DNA of 64,000 nucleotides, from positions 51,928-115,927 of the forward strand of contig CAUXFO010000001.1 in NCBI GenBank assembly GCA_963565915.1. Direction: 5' to 3'. Made by a program: the position numbers and the translations under genes. Below are positions 10,014 through 20,849 of this stretch, piece after piece. The notes under the pieces are model-generated. The model was not told where the DNA came from. It worked only from the letters and a program-made list of their open reading frames with translations, and did not search any database. The DNA comes from Entoloma clypeatum (taxonomy: Eukaryota; Basidiomycota; Agaricomycetes; Agaricales; Entolomataceae). Positions within the stretch are counted from its first letter, which is position 1. Every line of letters begins with the position of its first letter.

Positions 10014-11294
10014 TGATAAGGCCGCGATGCGTCTAGGCCTAAAATCTGCGCGTTTTGCACCCTTTCACACTATCTCTAAGGGATATAGAGAGTCCTAGAT
10101 GAGCTCCGATTCTGAGGACTTAGTGGCGACGTTAGAGAGAGAGACCAGCGACCCTGGCAATGTAGAACATAGCGCTGGTCACCACTATGGGCTTAGCTAT
10201 GATACTCGAGAGCTATGGGATCGTCTCGCGAGATAGAAAAGACTATCGAGTGCCTCTCGCGACGAAGCGTGAAACAAGGAGATGGGTTATATTGGAGTTA
10301 TCGATGACACTAGCACTGTCTACCATACATCGGCGCTTGACCGGAGACATTCTCGCGAGAGGTTTGGTCAACGTGCGCCGTGCTCCACGTCCAAATCGTC
10401 CATATCAGGAATATCGAAATGACATCGGATGATACAGACCGAGATCGGATTTGATACGTCGCGATCAATGTGACCTTATGGTGAACTTTGATAGGGACCG
10501 AATCTGATGGGTGGCTTATCAAGGCGACCCTTAATTGATGCAGCTGATACCTCACGGTAACTAATCGGCATTGTCCCGGGTACATCGCAAAACCAAGATA
10601 TTGAAATAGTGGCCTCTCCAGTGTGGCAGAGGTTTGGATATGGAAAAGGGGTGTACCTGTGGCGTTGTCTACCACATGGGCATATCGAAACGACTCTAGC
10701 GAAGGTCACTTGACTGGATACCATTTATCGATACCACATGCAACCTTTTTCTATATTTATTGCTGCTCATGTATAAAATCTCGTAGTTTCATGGTAGATA
10801 GGTTAGGTTAGATTGTGCCCCAGAATTGATAGCATTTGTCTTGTGCATCTGTCGTCGTTCGCGAGTATCATTGAAGCCTCGAGATCGTTTGGTTTGCATC
10901 GGAAGTCAGTCGCAATTGTGTTTTGTGTGTTCGAGAACTTGTCAATCGTCAAATCGTGTTATCTATCGGTCGTATTGGTCATTGTCGTGTTCGTATTTGG
11001 TCGAGATCGTGTTCGCGAAGTCTTGTTGGTTCGGAAATCACAAACCTCGGTTCATTATCTATTGAGAACTATCTCTAAGTCTTGTTCGAGACCTATCGAG
11101 CCATCGCTAAACGAGTTATTCAATTGTTGTTTGGAAGAGTCGCATCCTGAGTGATCCCACTCATCACCCCAAACTATATCGATTGAGAAGTACACATCGC
11201 CAGACTTGTTCGGTCTTCGTTGTTGTGTTTGGTGTTTGTGTGTGTGATAGAGATATCGCTCGCGCTCATCCCCAGACTCACTTCCTTCGTTTCA
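10014..11294 (+). repeat. GyX 5' LTR (about 1281 bp)
   Basis: The start TGATAAGGCCGCG is shared with the minus copy, where it directly follows a polypurine tract. The end (CGTTTCA) is placed two bases before a TGG-starting primer site. A TATA box (tataaaa) lies at 10772-10778. TCGCGA occurs several times. The minus copy lacks about 44 bp found near 10224-10267 here, and everything after 10888. Confidence 0.8.
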
Positions 11295-11296
11295 TC

Positions 11297-11315
11297 TGGA
11301 GCCCACCGCGAGGGG
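11297..11315 (+). other. GyX primer binding site
   Basis: TGGAGCCCACCGCGAGGGG begins with TGG, as expected for pairing with a tRNA 3' CCA end, and lies two bases after the LTR. I did not assign the tRNA. Confidence 0.65.
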
Positions 11316-11777
11316 TGGTTCTAAAATAACAAATTTACACAGTATCGGCTCGATACAGTTCCTCTCAAGGAATTAGTTATAGTTCTCGCTTGAGAGATAA
11401 CCCTGTCCTCTACAAGCAAACCCACTGTTGCATCTAGCAGCAAACACGTTAAAGCAAACTCGTGGAAGCCTCCAGTTCATAAAAGAGGTCTCGCGAGTAG
11501 TCATAAACCGAAGACAACGTCTCTAAAAGCATCATCTTCAAAAGCAACAAATTCACAATCTATTGAAACGGCTCGCAAGCGCGTGACCCATAGTCTATCG
11601 AAAGCAGGAGCAGAACTAGTAGGACCTCTCGAAGAGCCCATAAAGCATACTCGAAAGAGAACACTAGAAAACCTTGAATCGGAAAGGCTACTAGCATCGC
11701 GAGAGCATTCAGTATTCATTGTGCAACCAATACAAACTCAAAATCAAAATCTTAACAGTCAATTGTCGACATATACA

Positions 11778-14134
11778 ATGGCTACAAATACACAGAATGT
11801 TGCTGCAACTGCACCAAGGAATGGTTTGAGAATGCCGCATCGAAGTGAATGAGGAGTGCCGAGATTTGATAAAGAAAAAGCCTCTGAGCTTTTAAGATTC
11901 ATTGATGAAGTCGAAATCTGCTTTGACCACGCAGGTATAACCAATATCGTGGAAAAGAAAAAGTTAATCGGAGGCTATGTAGATAGTGTCTCTGAAGAAG
12001 AATGGACAACCCTCGATTCCTACGCTAAAGGAACATGGGAGGAGTATAAGAAAGAGTTAATAAACAACTACCCAGTGGTAGCGAGCGGACATGACGGTAC
12101 CTTGGCCAGATTATCGAGTATCTGCAAGGAGCACAGTCGTCTGGGACTAGGAAATCTGGATGAAATTATGTCCCTAAAACGTAGTTTCAAAGCCGAAGCT
12201 AAGAAACTGACCGGTGCGAATGGTTGTATCTCCAATCGTGAGCTCGTGGGGAGGTTCTTGAGTTGTTTAAACGACGACTTCGCAGAAGCGGTCAAGTTGA
12301 GATTGTCCATGGTGGACACCACGGCTACAGAAAATAATGCCGCGGCACCTGCGGTGAGACATCAGGATAATCTTGTAGACTTGAGTGATGTAATAGAAAT
12401 TGTCGAGAAAATGGCGAGGCACCATAACGGTTTCACTGCTTCCAATAATTATACGTCGCGGGCCGCTCCCTCCAATGTCGCTATTCCTATGTCCAATCCG
12501 TCATCGGCGGTAAAAATCGAGCAAATGCTTGAGTCTGTGGCGCAGAGTCAGGCATTGTTGACCAATAGAGTTGAAGGCTTCGAGAAATCTACGCAAGGAA
12601 TTATGAAAACGCTTCAAGCGATGCAGGCAGGCCCTCAGCAACAGTACAAACAGGAACCGCGAGCGGCACCCAGTGGTGGGGCGCCTCCGGGATGTTGTCA
12701 CTATTGCTACAAGCCGCACCATTTCCTTTGAGAGTGTACCGAACTTCAGACGCATCTAGCGCAAGGAAAAATTAAAGCCACCCCACAAGGGATCCGTTTG
12801 CCAGACGGAGGCTACATTCCTCGCGAGCCTAGTAATATTAGTCAGAAGGATCGGGTAGAGCAATTGTCGGCCAATAAGCAATTGTATCAAGGATATTTCG
12901 AAGACGAGCAAGCTCCTGGCCTACTCAACCTTGCGCAAATACAGGACAATTCAGACTACTCTCTGTTTACGAATAAGCCTCGCGATCAGCGAGACAAGAA
13001 TCTGCGGTTGATGCAAGAAGGGATGGCCAAGCGCGACCAACAGATCGTGGCATTGAACAATCTCATAGCGCAACAACAGGCCGGTACGGCAGTCCCACCG
13101 TTAAACCCGGTTCAGCAGCCATTTAATAATTTCAATATGTATACGCAACCATACGGTACTGCTCCGGTGGTTCCCGTACACTATACCCCAGTTCAGAATT
13201 CTTTTATGTCTGGAATATCAAACCCAGTTCCCCAGAATGTGGCACTGCAGAATCGAGTCGCGATGCCGGGAATGATGCCAGTCCAGCAACAGTTACCCAT
13301 CAATGAGCCTGAGGGTACTTCGGGAAAGCCTGATATGCAGGAAGCATTCCTCGCGATGACTAAAGTGATGCAGGACATCAGTCAATTCGTAGTCACCCGA
13401 TCGGGGAACGCCAAGAAGGAATCGGGTTTTTAGAACGTTCGAGGAAGGCGAAGCAGATTCCAGCAAGGTCTTGGGTTGAAAAGAATCGTGCCAAATTGCC
13501 GGAGAAACAGACTGAAAACCGAGACCCAGACAGTGAAACAGAAAATGAAATAGAAAAAGATATTGAAGAAGTCGAGGAAGTAGATAGCGATGATGATGAG
13601 GCAGAACCTGAGTTAACGCCGAAGCCATCGGCCAAGACAAAGTCTGTCACCCAAAAAGATAGTGACCGAGCGTTTACCCGCAAAGAAGTCACTAGACCAG
13701 CAGTTGATTTGCCGTTTCGTGATGTACCAGAAGTCGCTTTTGTTCCCCTTGGTAAAAATAAAAGACCCGACCGCGAGACCATCCCCGACGTTGATCGAAA
13801 GGGACCAGCGTTTCGCAGCAAGGCACCTATCGAAGAACAATCGAAGGGTGTCGCGGTCTCGGCAGTGCTCGAGACTCCGATCACGATTGCATTGGGTGAT
13901 TTATTGAGGGCAGATAAAGTAGTACAAGAGGAATTGCGAAAGCTATTGACTAGGAAGAGAGTACCTGCGAATGTTCAAGCGTTGAACCTGCTAGATTCAA
14001 TGGACGACAGCCAGTTGTCATATTGGAAAAAGTTTGCCCAAACAAATGAACTAGAAGATATAGTTAAAGTAGATGAATTGCCAGTGGCGTTGTTCATGAT
14101 CATGGAACAGACTATAAACACATCAGCAAAGTAG
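11778..14134 (+). pseudogene. GyX gag (long fungal Ty3 type), two nonsense codons and a -1 step
   Basis: Starts MATNTQNVAATAP at 11778. A TGA at 11850-11852 and another at 12729-12731 interrupt an otherwise continuous frame; at the second, CGA to TGA is likely, since the context resembles a single Cys/His knuckle (CCHYCYKPHHFL then ECTEL). The capsid-like part is 11856-12400. A Gln/Pro-rich section follows to 13430. The frame then steps back by one at GGGTTTT before a TAG and goes on through an acidic stretch to 14134. This last section has the FRDVPEVAF and LRADKVVQEELRKLLTRKRV type of sequence I associate with long gag proteins of agaricomycete Ty3 elements. No protease is left. Confidence 0.8.
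13424..13430 (+). other. Candidate -1 ribosomal frameshift heptamer
   Basis: G GGT TTT, read in the gag frame and directly followed by the TAG stop, matches X XXY YYZ. Shifting back one base gives TTA GAA CGT and continues without a stop to 14134. A one-base indel in the T run would look the same. Confidence 0.5.
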
Positions 14135-14541
14135 TCCCAGGGCTTGTAGCAAACCATAGCAAATACACTCACGTGCATAGCAGACATAGTACTGTGTAGC
14201 AACCTCACTGGCAGGCATAGCAATGTAGTACTAAAGCACCATAGCATTGTAGCATCATAGTACCATAACATTGTAGTATAGAAACCTGGTAGCACCATAG
14301 TGTTGTATTCTCATAGGCTTTTGTAGCACTCAATATTTTTGACACTCTTGCCAAACTCTTGCATACCATGAAGGAAGAGGTGTTTTTTCTCATTCCTAAA
14401 AAAGACTCATAGAAAGGTACATTGTATAACCATACATGATGAGGTGTAAGGTATATCTACAGAATTCACGGAGGAAGGTGGCAGCCCTCATTGTGCCGCG
14501 TGGTCGCATACTAGTACCTCAATCAAATGGGCCTGATTCGG
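14135..14541 (+). repeat. Low-complexity CATAG/TGTAG stretch between GyX and Plavaka copy 1
   Basis: No gene seen. From about 14145 to 14335 words such as tgtagca, catagca and catagta recur every 10-20 bases. A similar but not identical stretch occurs at 41995-42180. The rest is unassigned unique sequence. Confidence 0.6.
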
Positions 14542-14837
14542 CTGCGCGCACCATGTGCTAGACTGGCCGCGGTTCGGTGCGTGGTGTCATCAAACATAAA
14601 CCTAAACATGAGGTTCTGAGGTTCGGGTTCGGGTTCGAACCGCGGTTCGATGTGAAAAAATGCGAAAAAGGGAGGTATGGGTTAAAAAAGGTTCTTTCCC
14701 ATGCTCTGAGAAACCGTAGACATACATTGACAGGCGTGAAAAGACGTGGATGTCACGTAGAAGGCCCCCCGCCCCCCGCCCTCATCATAACCTACTACAT
14801 TTCCTTCATACTTGTCACTCCAGTCTGTTTTGAGTCT

Positions 14838-15405
14838 ATCCCGTCCCAGTGCGTACCGCAGCGGTGCACTGATGGCGCCTGCACCGGGGAGGAGCCCGTG
14901 CGCGCTTAGGTAGGCGGTGTCTTTGTTTGTCGGGATGAAGTGTCACTCGGGGTTGGAGGAGAGGTAGTGGAAGACTTTTGCGAGTTTGGTACATATTGGT
15001 GCAGTGTCGAGCGGCTCGAGCCCGCAGATGACGGCGGAGATGGTGGGGTCCGGGGTAAAGGGGGAGAGGGAGAAGGGGGCAGTGGTGCGGTCGGCGGGGT
15101 CCTGAGCCGTTTTTAGATGGCGGAGGGAAGGAAGAAAGTAGAAACGCACGGTTCCGCCGAGGAACGAGATCCCCTCCTCCGCCAGCTCCTCCTCGAGCCC
15201 TTGCATCCCTATGACGTACACCTTCTGCTGGGGATATTGAGCACCGAGGAGATGTACACCGCCGCCGCGTATGTCGAGCCGTAAATTTCGTCCTTTGCAA
15301 AACCAAGGCGTCAGCAAGGAAGTGAACGAAGGAGGTCGGACATACGACCCGCGCCTGCACACCCAGCTTTCCAAACAGTAAGTATGAGTCACGAGTCTTG
15401 AAAGT
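14838..15405 (-). pseudogene. Captured PHO13-like phosphatase fragment (HAD family), copy 1
   Basis: On the minus strand, from KTRDSYLL..FGKLGVQA near 15400, through DEIYGSTYAAAVYISS and VYVIGMQGLEEELAEEG, to FTPDPTISAVICGL, LLPGAGAISAPLRYALG near 14840. This order matches the middle of 4-nitrophenylphosphatase/phosphoglycolate phosphatase (PHO13), a HAD hydrolase. At least two GT-AG introns are still recognisable. It is not functional: the N-terminal catalytic DxD region and the C-terminal end are absent, there is a one-base frame change near 15236, and a TGA replaces a codon near 14941. It lies inside the block shared by both Plavaka copies, so it moved with the transposon. Confidence 0.8.
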
Positions 15406-16079
15406 CGAAAACGCACCCGCACAGTGCAACATCTCCAGAAGCACCGCCCACAATTCCTGGGCGACTTGCGTCGTCAGCGTCGACGCTCCCAACTGGTCAG
15501 GCTACAGCACCATGTCATCCTTCAGAAAACGGTGAGTTGCTCCGACCTTCACCTTGCCGAACTCACAACTTACCTGTTCCCCCATCACCTCGCGTTGGGG
15601 GCGTATAGATCCTCCGGGGGTGTTGCCGCCGTGATGTGGACAGAAAGATCCATCCTCGTAGTAAGGTACGCAGCTTGTGTTCATTGGCGTCGTCTTGAGC
15701 TGTAGGTGAGTTTGCGACATCAAATGGGCGCTAAGCACGCATCTGTTTCGTCGCAGCACCTGCTGTTCGGATCGGGCGATCCTTCTTCCTTCCGGAATGT
15801 GTACCTTGATTATTTTGAGGATGAAGATGTGCTGGAGGGCCGGGAGTGCGACAGGCAGCGGATAACGTCTGGGGACTGGTTGTCGTTGACGATGTTGACG
15901 ATGTCGACAACTTGAAAACTTAGTAAGCATTCCCAAAATGGAATCACTCAGCGTCGACATTGAACAACTGGGGGGAGTCACAATTATATGTCGACGAGAG
16001 GGCTTTGAAGTAAACGATCGGCGTCGAACCCATAACGGAGGTGGAAGGGAGTGTATATTATTATTGTAAACTCGAACCC

Positions 16080-16631
16080 TAGTCTACTGAAATGAGTTGG
16101 AGCAGTCAGTCGCGGAAAGCGGGGAAGTTTGAAACAAACTCACCGCGTGTAATGTTATCCATCGGGATGTACTTCTTGTGGCGCCTTTTGTATGTGGTCC
16201 TTATTACCGTAGCGCCCCCTTCCTCCACAGTCAACTCCTGGAGCCTCTCCTTCAAGGTCGCGTCGACATTGTATAAAAAGAGAACGTCCAGTTTGCCCGT
16301 CGGTTCGTCGAAATGGGCAGCAAACGAATGCCAGCCCGAGCAGTCGTATCCCCTGACTGTGTGGTGTTTTTCGCCATTGCTATGGTTCCCCCCACTGTCC
16401 TGACACCCGTCAAAAAACCGCCAAGGAAAGACCATCGAAAACTCACTGATATACCAGGTTGGTGGTCCCTACCTCGTTCAGCAGCGCGCCATATGTGTCA
16501 ATGAACGATCCCAGCCGCCCGGAAGTCAAAGATTTGTCGGCCAGTGAAAGGCACGGTGCTTTCCAAAGGACAATACCTCTGGGGGAGAGAAATGAATGGC
16601 GAGAGCGGCAACCGAACGAACAATTACTCAC
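16080..16631 (-). pseudogene. Unknown spliced gene fragment inside Plavaka copy 1
   Basis: Two exon-like blocks on the minus strand. The first ends GSFIDTYGALLNEVGTTN at about 16443. The second (about 16393-16149) carries RGYDCSGWHSFAAHFDEPTG and LDVLFLYNVDATLKERLQEL. A GTGAGT donor and a CAG acceptor separate them, and another GTGAGT donor follows the second. I do not recognise the family. The position between the phosphatase fragment and the transposase suggests a second captured host fragment, though an element gene of its own is possible. Confidence 0.5.
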
Positions 16632-16968
16632 CGTTGGGTTTGACGCGACATGACGCAGAGCTGGCAGTTGGGACTGTACAAACGATGATCAACGAGGTTG
16701 AGGGGTATACAAACGATGATCGACGAGTCGACGAGTACGGACGGTCCTAATCGAAAATCGACCTCGCGACCAAATGTCAAGGGCATGCAAGCGATGATCA
16801 ACCGTTTAGAGTATATCGCCCAACGGTGTTCTCTGGCCAAGTGAAAAGCCAGGACAAGCCTCTGAGCTCGACACATGTCTTGCCGTTCGCTGGAGCAGTG
16901 GGAGCATTTAAACATCAAAATGCCGACGTCAAAGAGGGTGAATCTGAACAGGGCGATACAGGATGAAT

Positions 16969-19900
16969 TCAAGGCGTATCATTTAGTGCGTAAAACAGCT
17001 CCTTATCGAAATATTTGTTGAGCCAAAATTCGGCACTATATTCAAGGCTGTTTTCCTTCGTGAGGCGTCGATCAGCTTCGGCTCCAAAGCGTGGCACCAA
17101 ATCAACAGCTTCTCGGATCTGTTGTAAGGGTATAATGCCACCCATACGAGTTCTATCTGCCCTTAAGGCTCGCTTTAGGACATACATCGAAGAAGATTCT
17201 TCAGGGTAGGGACCTCTTATTGTCCGGGAACCTGAAAAGGTAGGATTCAGCTGCGGTACGATGTCAAAACGGTAAACATAAGCCAAGAAGCGGTCGGGGA
17301 GTTGCATTGTCGTTGAGACAATCCTAAATATCAGGCAGACTTGACCGATATGGTGCCCTGAACATTAAATGAATAAACAAGCAATCAACACATTGAGAGA
17401 GATATGAAATTACCCGAAATCCCGGTGTATGGCCATTGCTGCTGGGGGTCTGTGTTGAAAACCACCGGATCTGAATGTCCATGGGGCCATGTCTGGCATG
17501 GTGGGGCCGCGTTTATCGTCCTCAGAGGTAACAAGTTATGGGGGGAATGATATGCTTTTGATTGCAGCCGAAATTTTGTCCAGACTTCGAGATGAGATAC
17601 TGGAAATTGTTGGTTCGTCTGAATATTTGCCCGTCGCCCGGCAACAGTGAAAACATTGGCGCTAGATCGAGTTTGAGTCACATATTCGGTAAGCGCGGCT
17701 GACAAGTCAGGGATGTTGTATTTCGTGGACACCTCATTCACAGTCATACGGTTGAAACTTGGGCGGTAGTTGAGGTGAAATCCAACGCGAGTGTCAGTAA
17801 ATGTGCGGTATGGAAGCGGTGCATCATGCTTCAATCCCTGCGCCAACAACGAAGCTTCTTCAAAATAGTCAGCTAATCTGCGTGTCGTACCGGCCAAACG
17901 CGAAACGGGATCAATGCTTTGAAGAACATCAAAGTCAGTGTTATCGTCTTCAGGTTGGTCTTCATCAGGATCCGTATCAGCAGTGGTTTGGTGGAGATCG
18001 ATCCCTGCCTCGCACATAGCAGTTGCAAGGTCAAAACGGCGGCATTTCTCCCTTCGATCAAGATAGCGGCAAATTTGCTGTTCGTAGTCTTGGAAGTTTG
18101 TTGCGCACAAGGGGTCCTTGACTTCAGTAATGTGACAATGCTCGGTAACATCAGCCGACCATTGGATTGGCACACCACTGTCGAGGATACTCGCGACGAC
18201 GCTTTGGAGGAACTCGAGCTTGGGAATATACCAATGATTGAGGACGTTGCCCTTCTTCCCACACCGACCTCCAGCTTCGATAATGGCATCCTTGTATTCA
18301 TGGAATTCGTTCAAAGCGTTTTGAACCCCGACACATGTCTCGCTGTCTATTTCTCGTGCTTGAGCAAGATACCGAAAATCCATGAGAGCGCGAACCGCGG
18401 TAAGAAACCCCTTTGGGACAGCTCCTGCAATTAGAGCGACAAGATACCGCTGAATATCTCGATGCTCGCGACCTGTGACTTGCTTCAAAGACGAAACGCC
18501 AGTTGAGAAGTGTCGGAAACCCGTGTGTGACTGTAAAATCGCAAAGCGGAAATCGAATTCGGCCGCACCAACAACTTGAATACACCATCTGACGTCGTGA
18601 TCCCAAAAAAATTTATGCCAGTGGTGTAGGGGTTCTGGCGTCAGGAATTGTGAAGGGTCGGAAAGCAGCCAGTCCCGCCAGAAGGGTTGATGAACCCCAT
18701 TTAAGTGGTAATTCAACTTCTTGATTCTCTTCATATACTCCGTGAGGTCCCATGGATCAGCCTTGGCCATAACATGCGCTAACTGAGCCAACGTTTTCGT
18801 TGCAGTCCGTGGATCATGACGGAAAGGATCGCCAAATTGTTTATACGACGCCATCGTGATCGACGAGGTTTTTCCCGCTACGCCAGCGAGAAGCGCTGAT
18901 TCAGGAGTGTCGACGATGTAGGACGCGAGTGGGGTGAAACAGTACCGAATATTGCCGACAGGATCTCGCATCATCATCCCAACCTTCGCGACAATTTTGA
19001 GAGGCTGTAAAATGAAATCCAAACACTCGTGTGTTAAACGAGCTTGGAGAATGCCGGAATGTGCTTTATTTGCGATAAACTTTGGGATTGGGAGGAACGC
19101 AAGGAGGAGAAAGGCTTGATTTGAGGTTTTCATGCGGAAATCCATGTCCAGATTGGCAAGGCTGATCAGCAGCGGATAAGCTTGTCGATGACCAGTCATA
19201 ACCGATACTTGTGTCTTGTCCGATGAGAGAATTGTGCCCAGCAACGTCGCACCTTTAGGAAGTTCATCCTGACAATCATTCGATAAGAATTTAATTTCGT
19301 GTTGGGCTCGGAAGACGCGAAACGCACCTGCATTGACCATGCGGCGTTGCCTGATAACCATTCTGTGAAAGCCCGGACTGTTTTTTCAGCTGTCTTGAAT
19401 AGTCGAAATGGCGTGAATTTAATGGAGTCGTTAATTAGTGGGCTTTCTAGGATGGACTGTAGACATTCTATGGGATCTCGATAAAGAAGTTTGATAGGTC
19501 GCTTCGTCGAAATCCTGGTCTTCCAAGGCTTGCATTTCCAATTCGGTCCTGACGGCAATAGCTCAGCTTGACTGCGTAAGGCCTTCGCAGATGCGAAAGA
19601 AAGTGAAAGACGTTTGATCTAAGAGGCTATTTCAGACAAGGTATGAGCGATGACAAGGTGCTCACCATCCTGAGCTTGAGGAACTCATCGAGCATGGCCA
19701 TGCTAAGATCTGAACGCAGGAGAAAGGATGCAAGTTCCCACTCGTCTCGAGAGGTGAATGGGTAGTACGGAAGGTCCTCGCGATAATCGGCAAACTCGTC
19801 CAGATTGAATTTGTCAATGAATGTCTCTCCTCGCCCATATATTCGCGCAGCCCCTTGATAGTCTTCAACTGATATCGGGTCATCAGGATATTCGGCGTTG

Positions 19901-20143
19901 AGCGATACATTATCATCCCCGGTGGTTTCAGGATGAACCGCGGCACCCAAAACTCCAGCAGGATGGGGGTTTGGTGTGGTATTCAATGCACCCAATGGAG
20001 ACGTAGCGCGTGGGTGTTTCTGACTCCGAATTATTTGTTGTGGACAGGGAGGTTGTAGACGGGGTTGCTCAAATTGGAGGTGGCATGACGAGAATGGGTT
20101 ATTCATATGTTTAAGGAGAGATGCTACATCTTTGAATGCCCGG
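16969..20143 (-). CDS. Plavaka-type transposase, copy 1 (first exon cut by assembly gap)
   Basis: Minus-strand gene of four visible exons, ending at the stop 16969-16971. The first exon (partial here) carries ISVEDYQGAARIYGRGETF and DEWELASFLLRS. The second has LLPSGPNWKCKPWKT and LLYRDPIECLQSIL. The long exon (about 19272-17414) has ATLLGTILSSDKTQVSV, DPVGNIRYCFTPLASYIVD, LHHWHKFFWDHDVRWCI, FRHFSTGVSSLKQVTGREH and NHWYIPKLEFLQSVV. The last exon is about 17357-16969. The blocks match the Plavaka transposases common in agaricomycete genomes (placed in the CACTA superfamily). No stop was seen. Only the first roughly 11 codons are lost in the gap. Confidence 0.85.
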
Positions 20144-20343
20144 NNNNNNNNNNNNNNNNNNNNNNNNNNNNNNNNNNNNNNNNNNNNNNNNNNNNNNNNN
20201 NNNNNNNNNNNNNNNNNNNNNNNNNNNNNNNNNNNNNNNNNNNNNNNNNNNNNNNNNNNNNNNNNNNNNNNNNNNNNNNNNNNNNNNNNNNNNNNNNNNN
20301 NNNNNNNNNNNNNNNNNNNNNNNNNNNNNNNNNNNNNNNNNNN
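20144..20343. other. Assembly gap of exactly 200 N
   Basis: All 200 bases are N, so the true length is probably unknown. The gap starts where copy 1 enters the first transposase exon and ends inside an intron-exon tandem repeat. By comparison with copy 2, the divergent promoter and first exons of the companion gene should be missing here. Confidence 0.97.
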
Positions 20344-20849
20344 TCCAGTGTCCTAATTTTCGAATCTTGACCACCACTCTCAGGCACGCTACGCTGGCCA
20401 AACCAACACCAATAAAGGAGGACATCCGGGGGGAGCTCCGGGTGGAGCTCCAATTTCGGGACACCCGAAGCCTGGGACCACTGTCCCAACACGTCCGGCC
20501 CGCCGCGACCTTGAGGTACGTTCCTCCAGTCTGTCCTAATTTCACGAATCTTGATCACCACTCTCAGGCACGCTACGCTGGCCAAACCAACACCAACCAA
20601 GCAGGACATCCGGGTGGAGCTCCAATTTCGGGACACCCGAAGCCTGGGACCAATGTCCCAACACACCCGGCCCGCCGCGACCTTGAGGTACGTTCCTCCA
20701 GTGTACTAATTTTCACGAATTTTGACTGCCACTCTCAGGAACGCAACGGCCATGACACCAAGGGCAACAGCCACGCACAACCACCAGCACGCCGCGAACT
20801 CTTGGACTTCATCAGGCGCGAGCTTGAGTTTTACGATGAACTCGATTAG
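20344..20849 (+). CDS. 3' end of Plavaka companion gene with duplicated exons
   Basis: Three exons read in phase 0: 20384-20515, 20568-20687 and 20739-20849 (stop TAG). They are separated by introns of 52 and 51 nt with gtacg donors and ctctcag acceptors. The first two exons are copies of each other (ARYAGQTNTN..GHPKPGT..PARRDLE), low-complexity and rich in Gly/Pro. The last encodes ERNGHDTKGNSH and ends LLDFIRRELEFYDELD. The start is lost in the gap; the gene probably corresponds to the plus-strand gene beginning at 62903 in copy 2. Function unknown. Confidence 0.6.
20384..20738 (+). repeat. Tandem exon-intron duplication (unit about 172-184 bp)
   Basis: Exon plus intron are repeated almost exactly: 132+52 bp, then 120+51 bp. 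The first unit has 12 extra bases from a duplicated gggagctccgg-type word. A further intron end before 20384 suggests more units inside the gap. All exons are multiples of three. Confidence 0.85.

Larger units (their letters stand above)
10014..14140 (+). mobile_element. GyX plus copy: Ty3 element, 5' LTR and gag only
   Basis: Inserted into the RT of GyC1; the last five host bases are gacgt. A 1281 bp LTR is followed by a primer site and a long gag with stops. Homology I can recognise ends at the gag stop (14134), and protease and pol are missing. A second copy, on the minus strand, supplies the opposite end of the element (46241-57107). Confidence 0.85.
14542..20849 (-). mobile_element. Plavaka-type DNA transposon, copy 1
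   Basis: The block 14542-20143 matches 57108-62709 with a constant offset of 42566; I saw one base change (14580) and no length difference. It holds captured gene fragments on the left and the spliced transposase on the minus strand. Beyond a 200-N gap is the end of a plus-strand companion gene (to 20849). The left border ctgcgcgcaccatg is where the two copies begin to agree. The right border is not resolved. A 12 bp palindrome GAACCGCGGTTC lies near 14638. Confidence 0.8.

Noticed and set aside
14577..14909. 110-codon plus-strand frame present in both Plavaka copies
   Set aside because: It overlaps the phosphatase fragment and terminal repeats; no protein features. Identity only reflects the duplicated block.
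15502..15981. 159-codon minus-strand frame inside Plavaka
   Set aside because: No recognisable domain; the frame looks accidental and lacks good splice or start context. I could not exclude a third captured piece.
17919..18434. 171-codon plus-strand frame opposite the transposase
   Set aside because: Shadow of the long transposase exon.
20124..20666. Long minus-strand frames across the N gap
   Set aside because: They are open only because N codons are read as X, and they oppose the spliced companion gene.
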